A stretch of DNA of 64,000 nt from Tenacibaculum sp. M341 (GTDB lineage Bacteria > Bacteroidota > Bacteroidia > Flavobacteriales > Flavobacteriaceae): assembly GCF_004337695.1 (NCBI RefSeq), contig NZ_SJXJ01000001.1:62001-126000 (forward strand). Direction: 5' to 3'. Of this stretch, positions 7,949-16,984 are shown piece by piece. Positions within the stretch are counted from its first letter, which is position 1. Every line of letters starts with the position of its first letter. Under the pieces are notes generated by a model, which searched no databases, was not told the origin of the DNA, and saw only the letters and a list, made by a program, of their open reading frames with translations. The translations under genes and the position numbers were made by a program.

Positions 7949-8386
7949 TTAAATTGCTTGTGTAATAAAGTCCTCGTATTCATAAAAAAACAACTCAAAC
8001 TGTGTCATAGTTTCCACAAAAAACTCGTAACAATCTCGCCATGTGTTTTTGTTATGAATACTGAACTTTTGTTCATGTAAAACGTAAATTCTACGAATAT
8101 ATTTTCCACTTTCTAATAGATATTCGTCATCAAAAATTACTTCGGGTAAATATTCGGTTTCTAATATCTTTTTAAGCGATAGTAACTGATCGTATAACAG
8201 TTCGTTAGCAACTTCATCAGGATGTTCAAAATCTAAACAAACAAAAGCTTTTTTTCTATCTGCTTGAAATTTAAAAGAAAACCCTTTTATTTTAGTGTTG
8301 TATAACAACCACTTTCTAGGAAAAGATTTACCAAAACTTGTCCAAAATTCTTTGCGTATGCGTGCTGATTCTTCTTTACTAAACAT
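7949..8386 (-). CDS. DUF4268 domain-containing protein
   Basis: A 145-residue cytoplasmic protein matching the Flavobacteriia DUF4268 family from its start (MFSKEESARIRKEFWTSFGK) through RKAFVCLDFEH to the C-terminal FVETMTQFELFFYEYED. The function is unknown; distant relatives are linked to nuclease-like folds, which I cannot show here. It precedes the CAP lipoprotein on the same strand. Confidence 0.85.
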   Translation of the reverse strand: MFSKEESARIRKEFWTSFGKSFPRKWLLYNTKIKGFSFKFQADRKKAFVCLDFEHPDEVANELLYDQLLSLKKILETEYLPEVIFDDEYLLESGKYIRRIYVLHEQKFSIHNKNTWRDCYEFFVETMTQFELFFYEYEDFITQAI

Positions 8387-8397
8387 CTATTTCAGTG

Positions 8398-8425
8398 ATC
8401 GGTTATCAATTATCGGTTATCAATT
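8398..8425. repeat. 14-base tandem repeat, two perfect units
   Basis: ATCGGTTATCAATT occurs twice in tandem, followed by degenerate AATTATCA-like copies to about 8450, within the gap between miaE and the DUF4268 gene. It could be a remnant repeat or part of the upstream region of the DUF4268 gene. Confidence 0.6.
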
Positions 8426-8553
8426 TTTTAATTATCAAGGTACAATTATCAGTTTATGAGTTGTCAATACTTTAAACTAACAAAATTAATTTTTGAGTAG
8501 TTTAAACGTTATTACCAAAAGAAAATATTGATTACTGATAAATGAGAATTGTA

Positions 8554-9135
8554 TTATCCATGTACTTTTGCTACAGTACCTCTGTTTTTCATCATTTCAG
8601 CTTCAAAAGCCAATAAATCGTTCCATTTTTGATCAACAACAGCTCTGTCCATGTATTTTCTGGCATATCCTAAAAATAATGTATAATGATTTGCTTCAGA
8701 AACCATTAAATCTCTATAAAAGTCAGATAATTGTTGGTCTTTCATATTATCAGAAAATACTTTAAAACGTTCACAACTTCTAGCTTCAATTAAAGCCGCA
8801 ACTAATAAACGGTGAACTAAAGCTTCGTTTCTATCAGAAGATTTAGGAAAAAATCTTTGTAAAGAAATAGCATAATCATTTTTAGAAGCTTGTCTTAATA
8901 ACATTCCTCTATCAATAATAATATCGTGTACCATTTTAAAATGTTCCATTTCTTCAATGGCAATATCAATCATATCTTTAACTAAATCTGTTTCTTCAGA
9001 ATAGTTAATTGTAATTGACATAGCATTAGCAGCCGCTTTTTGCTCAGCAAAAGCATGATCTGTTAATAATTGCTCCAATCCATCCTTAGCAACATCAACC
9101 CAAGATGTTTCCGTTTCAAATTTTAATCCTAACAT
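8554..9135 (-). CDS. miaE: tRNA-(ms[2]io[6]A)-hydroxylase MiaE family
   Basis: A non-haem di-iron ferritin-like enzyme that hydroxylates the isopentenyl side chain of ms2i6A37 in tRNA. The 193-residue protein shows the iron-ligand helices: DHAFAEQKAA, IAIEEMEHFKMVHD, LIEARSCERF and VSEANHYTLF. I chose the ATG at 9135 (MLGLKFETETSW), where family members begin; an upstream in-frame start at 9183 would overlap the promoter element at 9172-9179. Confidence 0.92.
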   Translation of the reverse strand: MLGLKFETETSWVDVAKDGLEQLLTDHAFAEQKAAANAMSITINYSEETDLVKDMIDIAIEEMEHFKMVHDIIIDRGMLLRQASKNDYAISLQRFFPKSSDRNEALVHRLLVAALIEARSCERFKVFSDNMKDQQLSDFYRDLMVSEANHYTLFLGYARKYMDRAVVDQKWNDLLAFEAEMMKNRGTVAKVHG

Positions 9136-9171
9136 AACCTTTAAGAATAAGATACTTATTTTGTGATGTTG

Positions 9172-9179
9172 CAAATTTA
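9172..9179 (-). promoter_or_regulatory. -7 promoter element of miaE
   Basis: TAAATTTG on the minus strand matches TAnnTTTG and places the transcript start near 9167. This excludes the longer 9183 start and supports 9135. Confidence 0.5.
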
Positions 9180-9253
9180 GCAAAACTGCAAACGAATACT
9201 AGATAAGAAGCAACGAATTTAGAAAAACTTCATGTATATAGAGTAGATTTCAT

Positions 9254-9261
9254 TAGTTTTG
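9254..9261 (+). promoter_or_regulatory. -7 promoter element of the alpha-2-macroglobulin gene
   Basis: TAGTTTTG matches TAnnTTTG, 33 bases before the ATG at 9294. Confidence 0.5.
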
Positions 9262-9293
9262 AGTGAATTAAATTATCTACACAAGTCTAAATC

Positions 9294-12200
9294 ATGAAAA
9301 CGAATAAGTTACTAATACCCATTCTTCTAATGTTACTTTTAATAGTTAATTGTAAGAAAGTTACAGTTGAAGAGAGCGATGCAAATAGTTTTACAGAATA
9401 TATTAGAGTGTATCCTGAGAAAATAATTTCAACAGTTCCTAATTTAAAATTCTATTTAAATAAAGAGGTTACAGCATCTGAGTTAGGAAATGATGTGATT
9501 ACATTAGTACCAGAAGTAAAAGGACAAGTTCGTTTAGAAAATAACATGGTTTCTTTTACGCCCGATGAAAAATTAGAAAGTGACAAAGACTATCAGGTTA
9601 CATTGCATTTAGATAAATTGTATGGACAAGTAGATAATGAGTTGAAAAACTTCATTGTAAATGTAAAAACAAAACCACTAAACTTTAGTGTTGCTATAAA
9701 AGCACCAAAAATAAGAAGCAAAAATTTATATTATGTTGAAGGAAATATTCAGGCAAGTGATGTTTTAAATACAGAGAACATAGCTGAATTGGTAAAAGCA
9801 AATTACGGAGGAGCATCAACCAAAATTGCTTTTGATGATGTAGAAAAATATTCAAAATTTATTTCTTTTAAAATAGATAGCATACAACGTTTTAATGATG
9901 ATAAAATATTAAATGTAAGTTGGAATGGTAAAGCAGTAAATTCATCTTCAGAAGGGAGTAGAGAAGTAACAGTAACAGGGAAAAATAATTTTAAAATACT
10001 ATCTATAGATGCTTTTAATGATACCAAACAGCGTATAGAAATTAATTTTTCTGATCCAGTTAAAGATTTTCAAGATTTAAGAGGTTTAATTCAGTTTATT
10101 AATACACAAAGAAAAAGATTTACTTATACCATAAAAGAGAATAAGGTAATTGTGTATCCTGCTTTATCCTATGAAGGAAAGGTTGATATTGAGGTTTTTA
10201 AAGAAATTAAAAACACAGAAGGAAATAGTTTAAAAGAAAATATTATAAGAACTCTTTATTTTGAACAACCTAAACCAGAATTGAGCTTAATTAAGAGTGG
10301 AACGATATTACCAAACTCAGAAAATTTAAAAATAAATTTTAAAGCAACAAGTTTAAAAGCTGTAGATGTAACGGTATATAAAATATATAAAAACAATGTA
10401 TTACAGTTTTTACAAAATAACAACTTAGCCAATCAAGCTGACTTACGATTTGTAGGTAGACCAGAGGTTAAGTATACTGTGAATTTATCTGATCAGGGAT
10501 TAGATTTAACCAAACCAAATGCTTTTTCAATTGATTTAGCTGATTTAGTTACAGTAGAAAATGGCGCAATGTATCGAGTTGAGTTTTCTTTTAATAAGCA
10601 ATATGCAAGTTATGCTTGTGAAGAAAGTAGTGATGCGGAAACAATTGTGTATGGAGAAAAAGAAGTAAATACTGATAGGTACGACAATACAAGATACTAC
10701 AGTCGTTACGATTCAGATTATAGATGGAGAGACAGAGAAAATCCGTGTACTAGTTCGTATTACAGCGATAAAAAAATAAGTACAAACATTTTAGCTTCTA
10801 ATGTAGGAGTGATAGCAAAAAAAGGAAATAACGGAAAAATGTTGATTGCAGTTACTGATATTGTTACGGCAAAACCTGTGAATGGGAGTAAAGTAACATT
10901 ATTGAATTTGCAACAACAAGAGTTATTATCGGCAACAACAAATGGAGATGGTATAGCTACTTTTGGCGAAGTTAAAGGAGCATTTTTTGCAGTAGTTACG
11001 GCTAATAATAACACAACTTACTTAAAGTTGAATGATGGAAATGCGCTTTCTATGAGTAAGTTTGATGTTTCTGGAGCAAAATTGCAAAAGGGAATTAAAG
11101 GATATATTTATGGAGAAAGAGGTGTTTGGAGACCAGGAGATCAGCTATTCTTAAATTTTGTTTTAAACGATAATGCCAATCCTATTCCAGAAAAACATCC
11201 AATAAAGTTTGAATTGATGAATCCACAAGGTAAGATTATAGACAGAACTGTGGTTCAGAAAACAGCAGAAAATGTATACAACTATCAACCTAAAACTGAC
11301 CAAGAAGATTTAACAGGAGACTGGACAGTTACTGTAAATGTGGGAGCTGCAAAATTTCATAAAACATTAAAAATAGAAACGATTAAACCAAATCGTTTAA
11401 AAATTAAATTCAATACTAATAATAAGTTAGTAAAATATGGAGAATCTATTGTCGGTGATGTGGAAGTAAAATGGTTGCACGGAGCGATTGCTAGAAATTT
11501 AAAGTATGATATTAATGGTAAGTTTTCATCGGTAGCCACAACTTTTCCGAAGTTTTCAAATTATCAATTTGATGATATTACTAGAAGTACATTATCAGAA
11601 AGTTATACAGTGTCTGATGGTGTTTTAAATAATGATGGAAAAGCAAATTATAGTTTATCAGTAGATAAAGGAATGAGAACACCAGGAATGCTAAAAGCTA
11701 CTTTTTTAACCAAAGTATATGAAAATGGAGGTGATTTTAGTACAGATGTGTTTTCAACAAAAGTTTCGCCATACGGATCGTATGTAGGAATAAATATGGC
11801 AGAAGAACAAGATTCTAAAAATTATTTATTTACAGATCAGGAGTATGCTTTTAATGTAGCTTCTGTAGATCAAGAAGGAAAAGGTTTTGCTAATGATTTA
11901 GAAATTAAAGTATATAAACTTTCTTGGAGATGGTGGTGGAGTTCTTCGGATGATGGGTTGTCTAATTATGATGGAAGTACGTATCATTCAACATATGAAG
12001 AACAATCTGTAACCACCAATAATAGTGGAAAAGGAGCTTTTACTTTAAAAGTAGATAAAAATGATTGGGGACGTTATTTAGTAAAAGTAAAAGATAAAAG
12101 TAGCGGACATGTAACTTCATCAATAGTATATTTTGATTGGCCTTCTTGGTATGGTAAAAAACGAGGAAGTCAAGATAAAACGAATGCAACAATGTTATCT

Positions 12201-14792
12201 TTTTCAAGTGATAAAAGTGAATACAACGTAAACGAAAACGCTACAATAAAATTCCCTTCATCAGCTGATGGAAGAGCTTTGGTTACCATTGAAAATGGAA
12301 CAGAGGTGTTAGATTATTTTTGGACAGAGACCAAAGAAAAAACTACTGAGTTTACATTTCCTGTTTTAGAGAATTACACACCTAATGTTTTTGTAAACGT
12401 ATCGTTGTTGCAACAGCATGCTCAAACTAAAAACGATTTACCAATTAGAATGTACGGTTCTATACCAATTTTAGTTAGTGATCCTAAAACCAAACTAGCT
12501 CCTGAAATTGAGTTAGCAGAAGAGTTAGCTCCAGAAACTACAGCTACGATTCAAATAAGCGAAAAAGATGGAAAGCCAATGACCTATACTATAGCATTGG
12601 TAGACGAAGGTTTGTTAGACTTAACACGATTTAAAACACCAAACCCTTGGCAAACATTTTACACTCGTCAATCATTAGGAGTAAAAACATGGGATATTTT
12701 TGATGATATTATAGGCGCTTATGGAGGAACAGCCAATCAAATTTTAAGTATTGGAGGAGATGAAGCTGAAGCTGGAAGTAAAAATAAAAAGGCAAATAGG
12801 TTTAAGCCAATGGTAAGTTATTTAGGACCTTTTAAATTAGCTCCAGGGCAAACTAAAGAGCATTCGATTAAAATACCTAATTATATTGGATCGGTAAAAG
12901 CTATGGTGGTGGCTTCTGATGCTAAAAATGAAGCTTATGGAAGTAGTGAAAAAACAGCTTTTGTACGTAAGCCAATTATGTTATTAACTTCATTACCAAG
13001 AAAAATAACTCCGCAAGAAACGGTTACTTTACCAGTTACTGTATTTGCAATGAAACCAAGTGTTAAAAATGTAAAAGTAACGGTACAACCGAATGAGTCG
13101 TACACAGTTGTTGGAGAGCATACGCAAAATATTTATTTTGATCAGCCAGATGAGAAAATGGCATATTTTAAATTAAAAGTAAATGACTTTAAAGGTATTG
13201 GCAAGGTAAGAGTAACAGCAACTTCTGGTTCAGAAAAAGCTTTTTATGAAGTAGAAATAGATGTGTTAAATCCGAATCCTGTAACTACAGAAGTGAAAGA
13301 TTTAGTGTTACAATCAAACGCACAAGGTGCTATTAACTTTGCAACTTTTGGTACCCAAGGAACTAATACAGCAAGTATTGAGTTGTCTACTTTACCACCA
13401 ATGAATTTTACAAAACGTTTAGAATATTTAATACGTTATCCGCATGGTTGTGTAGAGCAAACTACCTCTAGTGCTTTTCCTCAGTTGTATTTAACAGAAT
13501 TATTTGATTTAACTAAAGAAAAACAAGCATCAATAGAACGAAATATAAAAGCAACAATTCAGCGTTTATCAAATTTTCAAGTTTCTAATGGCGGATTGAG
13601 TTATTGGCAGGGTGGTGATAGAGCTAATTCATGGGGAACTTCATATGCTGGACATTTTTTAATTGAAGCTTCTAAAAAAGGATATTCTTTACCTATTGGG
13701 TTTAAATCTAAATGGATAGCTTATCAAAAAAGAGCAGCAAGAAATTGGCGTAAAGGAAATCGTTACGATAATAATGCATTAACACAAGCCTATCGTTTAT
13801 ATACTTTAAGTTTAGTAAACAAACCAGATTTGGCATCAATGAATCGTTTAAGAGAAACTTCAGGATTGTCAAATGAAGCTAAAAAGCGTTTGGCAAGTGC
13901 CTATGCTTTAATTGGTAAAAAATCGGTAGCTACCACTATTTTAAATGATTTAGGAGAGGATACTTACACTAAAAGGCGTTATTATAATTACGGATCAGAG
14001 GTAAGAGACAAAGCAATGTCATTAGAAACCTATACTTTAATTGAAGATCAAGTAAAGGCTATAAAATTAGCAAAAGGAATTGCAGAGCGATTGTCTAGTA
14101 ATGATTGGATGAGTACGCAAACCACCTCATATGCATTATTGGCTATGGCAAAATATTCACTTAAAAATGGCGGAAATTCAGGTATTTCTTCAAGTTTTAC
14201 ATTGAATAATACAGGTAGTACAGAAGTAAGTACTTCAAAGTCATTATTTACATCAGATGTAGCGGGAATTAAGAAAGATAATGAGTTACAAATCACAAAC
14301 AAATCGAGCGGAGTTTTATATGTACGTTTATTGAATAAAGGAATTTTACCTGTAGGGCAAGAGAAAGCAATTCAAAAGAATTTTGAGTTAGACGTTGTTT
14401 ATTATTCTAAAGATGGAAAACGATTAAATCCTGCTAATTTATCACAAGGAACCAATTTTGTGGCGGAGGTAACTATTAGTAATACAACAAATGAAACTGT
14501 TGAAAATATAGCCTTAACTCAATTTATTCCTTCTGGTTGGGAGATTGTTAATACACGTTTTACAGATTTTGGCAATGCAACTTCGTCATCGGAAGTTGAT
14601 TATACAGATATTAGAGATGCAAGCATCAGTAATTATTTTACTTTAAAAGAATATAAAACTAAAAAGTTTACCATTTTATTAAATGCTTCGTACTTAGGTG
14701 ACTATTATTTACCAGGAGTACAAGCAGAAGCTATGTATGATAATGATTATTTGGCAAGAACAAAAGGTGAATGGATTAAAGTAATAAAATAA
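9294..14792 (+). CDS. bacterial alpha-2-macroglobulin lipoprotein with thioester motif
   Basis: This 1832-residue periplasmic protein begins with a lipoprotein signal (lipobox LIVNC, Cys20). Ig-like strands and MG domains follow, with GERGVWRPGDQ (MG2/MG3 region) near residue 605, a Tyr/Arg/Asp-rich insert around 460-485, the alpha-2-macroglobulin middle domain, then the thioester site YPHGCVEQTTS with Cys1386. The TED helices and a C-terminal receptor-like domain follow. Bacterial homologues trap proteases that enter the periplasm. Many species pair this gene with pbpC, which would repair peptidoglycan; here a 66-residue membrane protein follows five bases later instead. Confidence 0.95.
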   Translation: MKTNKLLIPILLMLLLIVNCKKVTVEESDANSFTEYIRVYPEKIISTVPNLKFYLNKEVTASELGNDVITLVPEVKGQVRLENNMVSFTPDEKLESDKDYQVTLHLDKLYGQVDNELKNFIVNVKTKPLNFSVAIKAPKIRSKNLYYVEGNIQASDVLNTENIAELVKANYGGASTKIAFDDVEKYSKFISFKIDSIQRFNDDKILNVSWNGKAVNSSSEGSREVTVTGKNNFKILSIDAFNDTKQRIEINFSDPVKDFQDLRGLIQFINTQRKRFTYTIKENKVIVYPALSYEGKVDIEVFKEIKNTEGNSLKENIIRTLYFEQPKPELSLIKSGTILPNSENLKINFKATSLKAVDVTVYKIYKNNVLQFLQNNNLANQADLRFVGRPEVKYTVNLSDQGLDLTKPNAFSIDLADLVTVENGAMYRVEFSFNKQYASYACEESSDAETIVYGEKEVNTDRYDNTRYYSRYDSDYRWRDRENPCTSSYYSDKKISTNILASNVGVIAKKGNNGKMLIAVTDIVTAKPVNGSKVTLLNLQQQELLSATTNGDGIATFGEVKGAFFAVVTANNNTTYLKLNDGNALSMSKFDVSGAKLQKGIKGYIYGERGVWRPGDQLFLNFVLNDNANPIPEKHPIKFELMNPQGKIIDRTVVQKTAENVYNYQPKTDQEDLTGDWTVTVNVGAAKFHKTLKIETIKPNRLKIKFNTNNKLVKYGESIVGDVEVKWLHGAIARNLKYDINGKFSSVATTFPKFSNYQFDDITRSTLSESYTVSDGVLNNDGKANYSLSVDKGMRTPGMLKATFLTKVYENGGDFSTDVFSTKVSPYGSYVGINMAEEQDSKNYLFTDQEYAFNVASVDQEGKGFANDLEIKVYKLSWRWWWSSSDDGLSNYDGSTYHSTYEEQSVTTNNSGKGAFTLKVDKNDWGRYLVKVKDKSSGHVTSSIVYFDWPSWYGKKRGSQDKTNATMLSFSSDKSEYNVNENATIKFPSSADGRALVTIENGTEVLDYFWTETKEKTTEFTFPVLENYTPNVFVNVSLLQQHAQTKNDLPIRMYGSIPILVSDPKTKLAPEIELAEELAPETTATIQISEKDGKPMTYTIALVDEGLLDLTRFKTPNPWQTFYTRQSLGVKTWDIFDDIIGAYGGTANQILSIGGDEAEAGSKNKKANRFKPMVSYLGPFKLAPGQTKEHSIKIPNYIGSVKAMVVASDAKNEAYGSSEKTAFVRKPIMLLTSLPRKITPQETVTLPVTVFAMKPSVKNVKVTVQPNESYTVVGEHTQNIYFDQPDEKMAYFKLKVNDFKGIGKVRVTATSGSEKAFYEVEIDVLNPNPVTTEVKDLVLQSNAQGAINFATFGTQGTNTASIELSTLPPMNFTKRLEYLIRYPHGCVEQTTSSAFPQLYLTELFDLTKEKQASIERNIKATIQRLSNFQVSNGGLSYWQGGDRANSWGTSYAGHFLIEASKKGYSLPIGFKSKWIAYQKRAARNWRKGNRYDNNALTQAYRLYTLSLVNKPDLASMNRLRETSGLSNEAKKRLASAYALIGKKSVATTILNDLGEDTYTKRRYYNYGSEVRDKAMSLETYTLIEDQVKAIKLAKGIAERLSSNDWMSTQTTSYALLAMAKYSLKNGGNSGISSSFTLNNTGSTEVSTSKSLFTSDVAGIKKDNELQITNKSSGVLYVRLLNKGILPVGQEKAIQKNFELDVVYYSKDGKRLNPANLSQGTNFVAEVTISNTTNETVENIALTQFIPSGWEIVNTRFTDFGNATSSSEVDYTDIRDASISNYFTLKEYKTKKFTILLNASYLGDYYLPGVQAEAMYDNDYLARTKGEWIKVIK

Positions 14793-14797
14793 GTAAT

Positions 14798-14998
14798 ATG
14801 GCTATTTTACTTTTTGTATTGATATGTACAGTATTGTTATGGGCTGTATTTAAGTTTGTATTAAAAAAAGAAATTAAAGGAACGGTTAGATGGTTGTTGA
14901 TGGTTCCTTTAGTATTAATCTTGTTAATGACTGTTTTTTATATCATTATATTTATTGTATTGTACTTCTCTGGAGGTGAAGAAATGGAATTATTTTAG
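14798..14998 (+). CDS. small two-TM membrane protein
   Basis: Sixty-six residues: a first TM segment (AILLFVLICTVLLWAVFKFV), a basic loop KKEIKGTVR, a second long hydrophobic segment, and an acidic tail GGEEMELF. It starts five bases after the alpha-2-macroglobulin stop, so it is almost certainly co-transcribed. Function unknown; a membrane partner of the lipoprotein is one possibility. Confidence 0.7.
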   Translation: MAILLFVLICTVLLWAVFKFVLKKEIKGTVRWLLMVPLVLILLMTVFYIIIFIVLYFSGGEEMELF

Positions 14999-15060
14999 AA
15001 TCAAAAATCGATTCATAAGCAACGGAAATAGGTTGTAAACATTAAGAAAAAAAATAAGAT

Positions 15061-15106
15061 AATAATGTGTAGTAGCTAAATACTATTTTAGCAGCTACAC
15101 ATTATT
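15061..15106 (+). promoter_or_regulatory. long hairpin immediately upstream of a start codon
   Basis: Outer arms AATAATGTGTAG and CTACACATTATT pair perfectly. Inner AGCTAAAT and ATTTTAGC extend the stem to about 20 pairs with a small bulge. It ends 8 bases before the ATG at 15115. There is no T-run on the plus strand, so it could be a weak terminator of the upstream operon or an RNA structure controlling translation of the next gene. Confidence 0.55.
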
Positions 15107-15114
15107 ATTTATTA

Positions 15115-15999
15115 ATGAAAAAGTTTTTTAAAATACTACTAACTGGTTGTTTAGGAATCATTGTATTGATATTTATTTTCTTCGCAATTATATTATTTCC
15201 CGTGTTTTTTCCTCAAAAACCAAAAGAGAAAACAATATCTGATTATACAGATGATTACGTGATTAGTGCTTATACAGATCATCCAAAATTTAAAGAATTA
15301 ACAGATCAGTTTAACCAACAAGCGCATCGTTTTGAATTTGGTGTTTGTGAATACAAATACAATGATCAACAATTTTTTATAGGAGATAATCCAGAAAAAA
15401 TCACAGCTATTTTTGGAGAGCCTGATGAAAGAAGAGAAAGTACACGCTATGAATTTGGAGATTCTTACCGGTATATAAATAAAGATGAAACGAAACGATT
15501 AGAAGAATTAAAACAAACATATGGAGATTCATTGTTTTTAAAAGAACATTCACTTCGTTTTGAGTATACAAGTTTAAAAATAGATGTAAGTTTTAAGAGA
15601 TTACCTAATAAAGAGTATCAATTAAGAAGTTTCAGTATTGCTATGTCTGAAGAAGATCGTTTTTATAAAAGTAAATATAAAGAGGCTAAAACTTTGTTTG
15701 ATGTTATAGTATTTAGAGGAGTCCCTTATCAATTAGATATGACTTTAAATGAGTTTATGGAGTTGTCTGATTTATCTCATTACGAACTCAGGCGTCGTAG
15801 CAGAAGCTTTTTTATGTTTCAGAAAGAGTGTCCACCAACAAAAGATTCTCGTATTTACACTTCAATTAATTCAAGAGCAGTATATAAAGTAGAAGGAGGA
15901 GGGCATTTAACATGGACAGGAGATTTTGATCCACATACAACTTATCCAATCAAAGGATTATCGTTTTATAAACAAACGTTAGAAGAATATTTAAAATAA
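15115..15999 (+). CDS. membrane-anchored protein of unknown function
   Basis: A 294-residue protein with one N-terminal TM anchor (KILLTGCLGIIVLIFIFFAI, residues 6-30) and a predicted periplasmic domain. It contains ITAIFGEPDERRE, a pattern also seen in Bacteroidota proteins of unknown function that carry IFGxPD. The domain ends with a PIKGLSFYKQTLEEYLK stretch. It lies 116 bases after the small membrane protein, behind a strong hairpin, so it may be a separate unit. I do not recognise a family with certainty. Confidence 0.75.
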   Translation: MKKFFKILLTGCLGIIVLIFIFFAIILFPVFFPQKPKEKTISDYTDDYVISAYTDHPKFKELTDQFNQQAHRFEFGVCEYKYNDQQFFIGDNPEKITAIFGEPDERRESTRYEFGDSYRYINKDETKRLEELKQTYGDSLFLKEHSLRFEYTSLKIDVSFKRLPNKEYQLRSFSIAMSEEDRFYKSKYKEAKTLFDVIVFRGVPYQLDMTLNEFMELSDLSHYELRRRSRSFFMFQKECPPTKDSRIYTSINSRAVYKVEGGGHLTWTGDFDPHTTYPIKGLSFYKQTLEEYLK

Positions 16000-16000
16000 A

Positions 16001-16031
16001 TTTTCAGAATGATCAGCGTGTCATGCTGATG
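16001..16031. repeat. 31-base hairpin repeat, copy 1
   Basis: TTTTCAGAATGATCAGCGTG and the next 11 bases recur at 16042-16072 with two differences. Each copy contains ATCAGC and GCTGAT arms, making a hairpin. They resemble the small palindromic intergenic elements common in Flavobacteriia genomes. Confidence 0.7.
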
Positions 16032-16041
16032 GGATTGTTGG

Positions 16042-16072
16042 TTTTCAGAGTGATCAGCGTGTCGTGCTGATG
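16042..16072. repeat. 31-base hairpin repeat, copy 2
   Basis: Second copy of the 16001-16031 element, 41 bases further on, differing at two positions (both A to G). It also forms the ATCAGC/GCTGAT hairpin. Confidence 0.7.
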
Positions 16073-16128
16073 AAATCATAAAATGTAGTATTAAATAAAT
16101 CAGGTATTTTATCTCTATTTTAAAGTAT

Positions 16129-16136
16129 TACATTTG
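16129..16136 (+). promoter_or_regulatory. -7 promoter element
   Basis: TACATTTG matches TAnnTTTG, 20 bases before the ATG at 16156. Confidence 0.5.
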
Positions 16137-16155
16137 CAAACGAAAAGAATAATCT

Positions 16156-16797
16156 ATGAAGCAAAGACTTGCAATTCTGTTATTTATTATATCTAATACA
16201 ATTATACTAGCTCAAAAGAAAGAAATTTTTGTTACAGATGATTTTATTTCAATTACAGAAGCAGAGTATTTTGCTGTGTCGAAAGATCCTTCCATTATAA
16301 GTATGCGATTTGAAACTGATACTTTAGCTGTTAACATGGTAGCTAAGCGAGTAAAAAAAGGAACAATATCAAAACAATCTCTTGATTCTATTAGAAACGA
16401 TCTGTCAAAATTATCAGGAAAAGAAATTTCAAAAGAGAACATTATAGTAGTTAATTACTATCATGGAAAAGATAAATGCAATTCAGGAGGTAGTGGAAGA
16501 GTAAAATCTCTACATGAAACTTATTTAAAAAATATACAAGAATTATCTGGGGTAAGCCAGTTTTTTATGTATAAATCTCCAGAAGGAAAAAAGAAATATG
16601 GAAAGAAGTTACATTGGATTAAAGATGAGTATAGAACAATTGATAGTAGATTTTTTCCAGTAAATTATCCCTGTGGGAGTTTTGTTTTAATAGACGAGAA
16701 AGGAAATTATTATGTTAGAAAAGGAGAGTATAAACTTTCTAATATTTTTGACTTATTAAAGAACAAGGAAATTACATTTAAAGGAGTTAATGATTAA
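16156..16797 (+). CDS. secreted protein of unknown function
   Basis: A 213-residue protein with a cleavable signal peptide (MKQRLAILLFIISNTIILAQ). The mature part has mixed strands and helices, a Cys/Gly stretch KCNSGGSGR near residue 110 and a C-terminal IDEKGNYYVRKGEY. No family recognised. It has its own promoter and terminator, so it is a single-gene unit just left of the toxin locus; nothing in the sequence links it to that locus. Confidence 0.75.
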   Translation: MKQRLAILLFIISNTIILAQKKEIFVTDDFISITEAEYFAVSKDPSIISMRFETDTLAVNMVAKRVKKGTISKQSLDSIRNDLSKLSGKEISKENIIVVNYYHGKDKCNSGGSGRVKSLHETYLKNIQELSGVSQFFMYKSPEGKKKYGKKLHWIKDEYRTIDSRFFPVNYPCGSFVLIDEKGNYYVRKGEYKLSNIFDLLKNKEITFKGVND

Positions 16798-16835
16798 ACG
16801 AATACTATAATTTTAATTAAAAATATAATCAATGG

Positions 16836-16865
16836 AGCAGCACTTTATAGCTGCTTTATTTTTTT
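16836..16865 (+). terminator. terminator, also left copy of the direct repeat bracketing the toxin locus
   Basis: AGCAGC and GCTGCT arms with an 8-base loop run into TTTATTTTTTTT. The surrounding 16830-16863 matches 22222-22255 at 29 of 34 positions by my alignment. Confidence 0.75.
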
Positions 16866-16984
16866 GTAGTATTTTAAGTTATATAGCTTTTAGTAAAATT
16901 GCAACTACAGAAATTGGACTTGTATAACATTGTTATTCCTTAGACTTTTGCATAATCTATCATCTCAAGAAAAGCATAAGTGTT

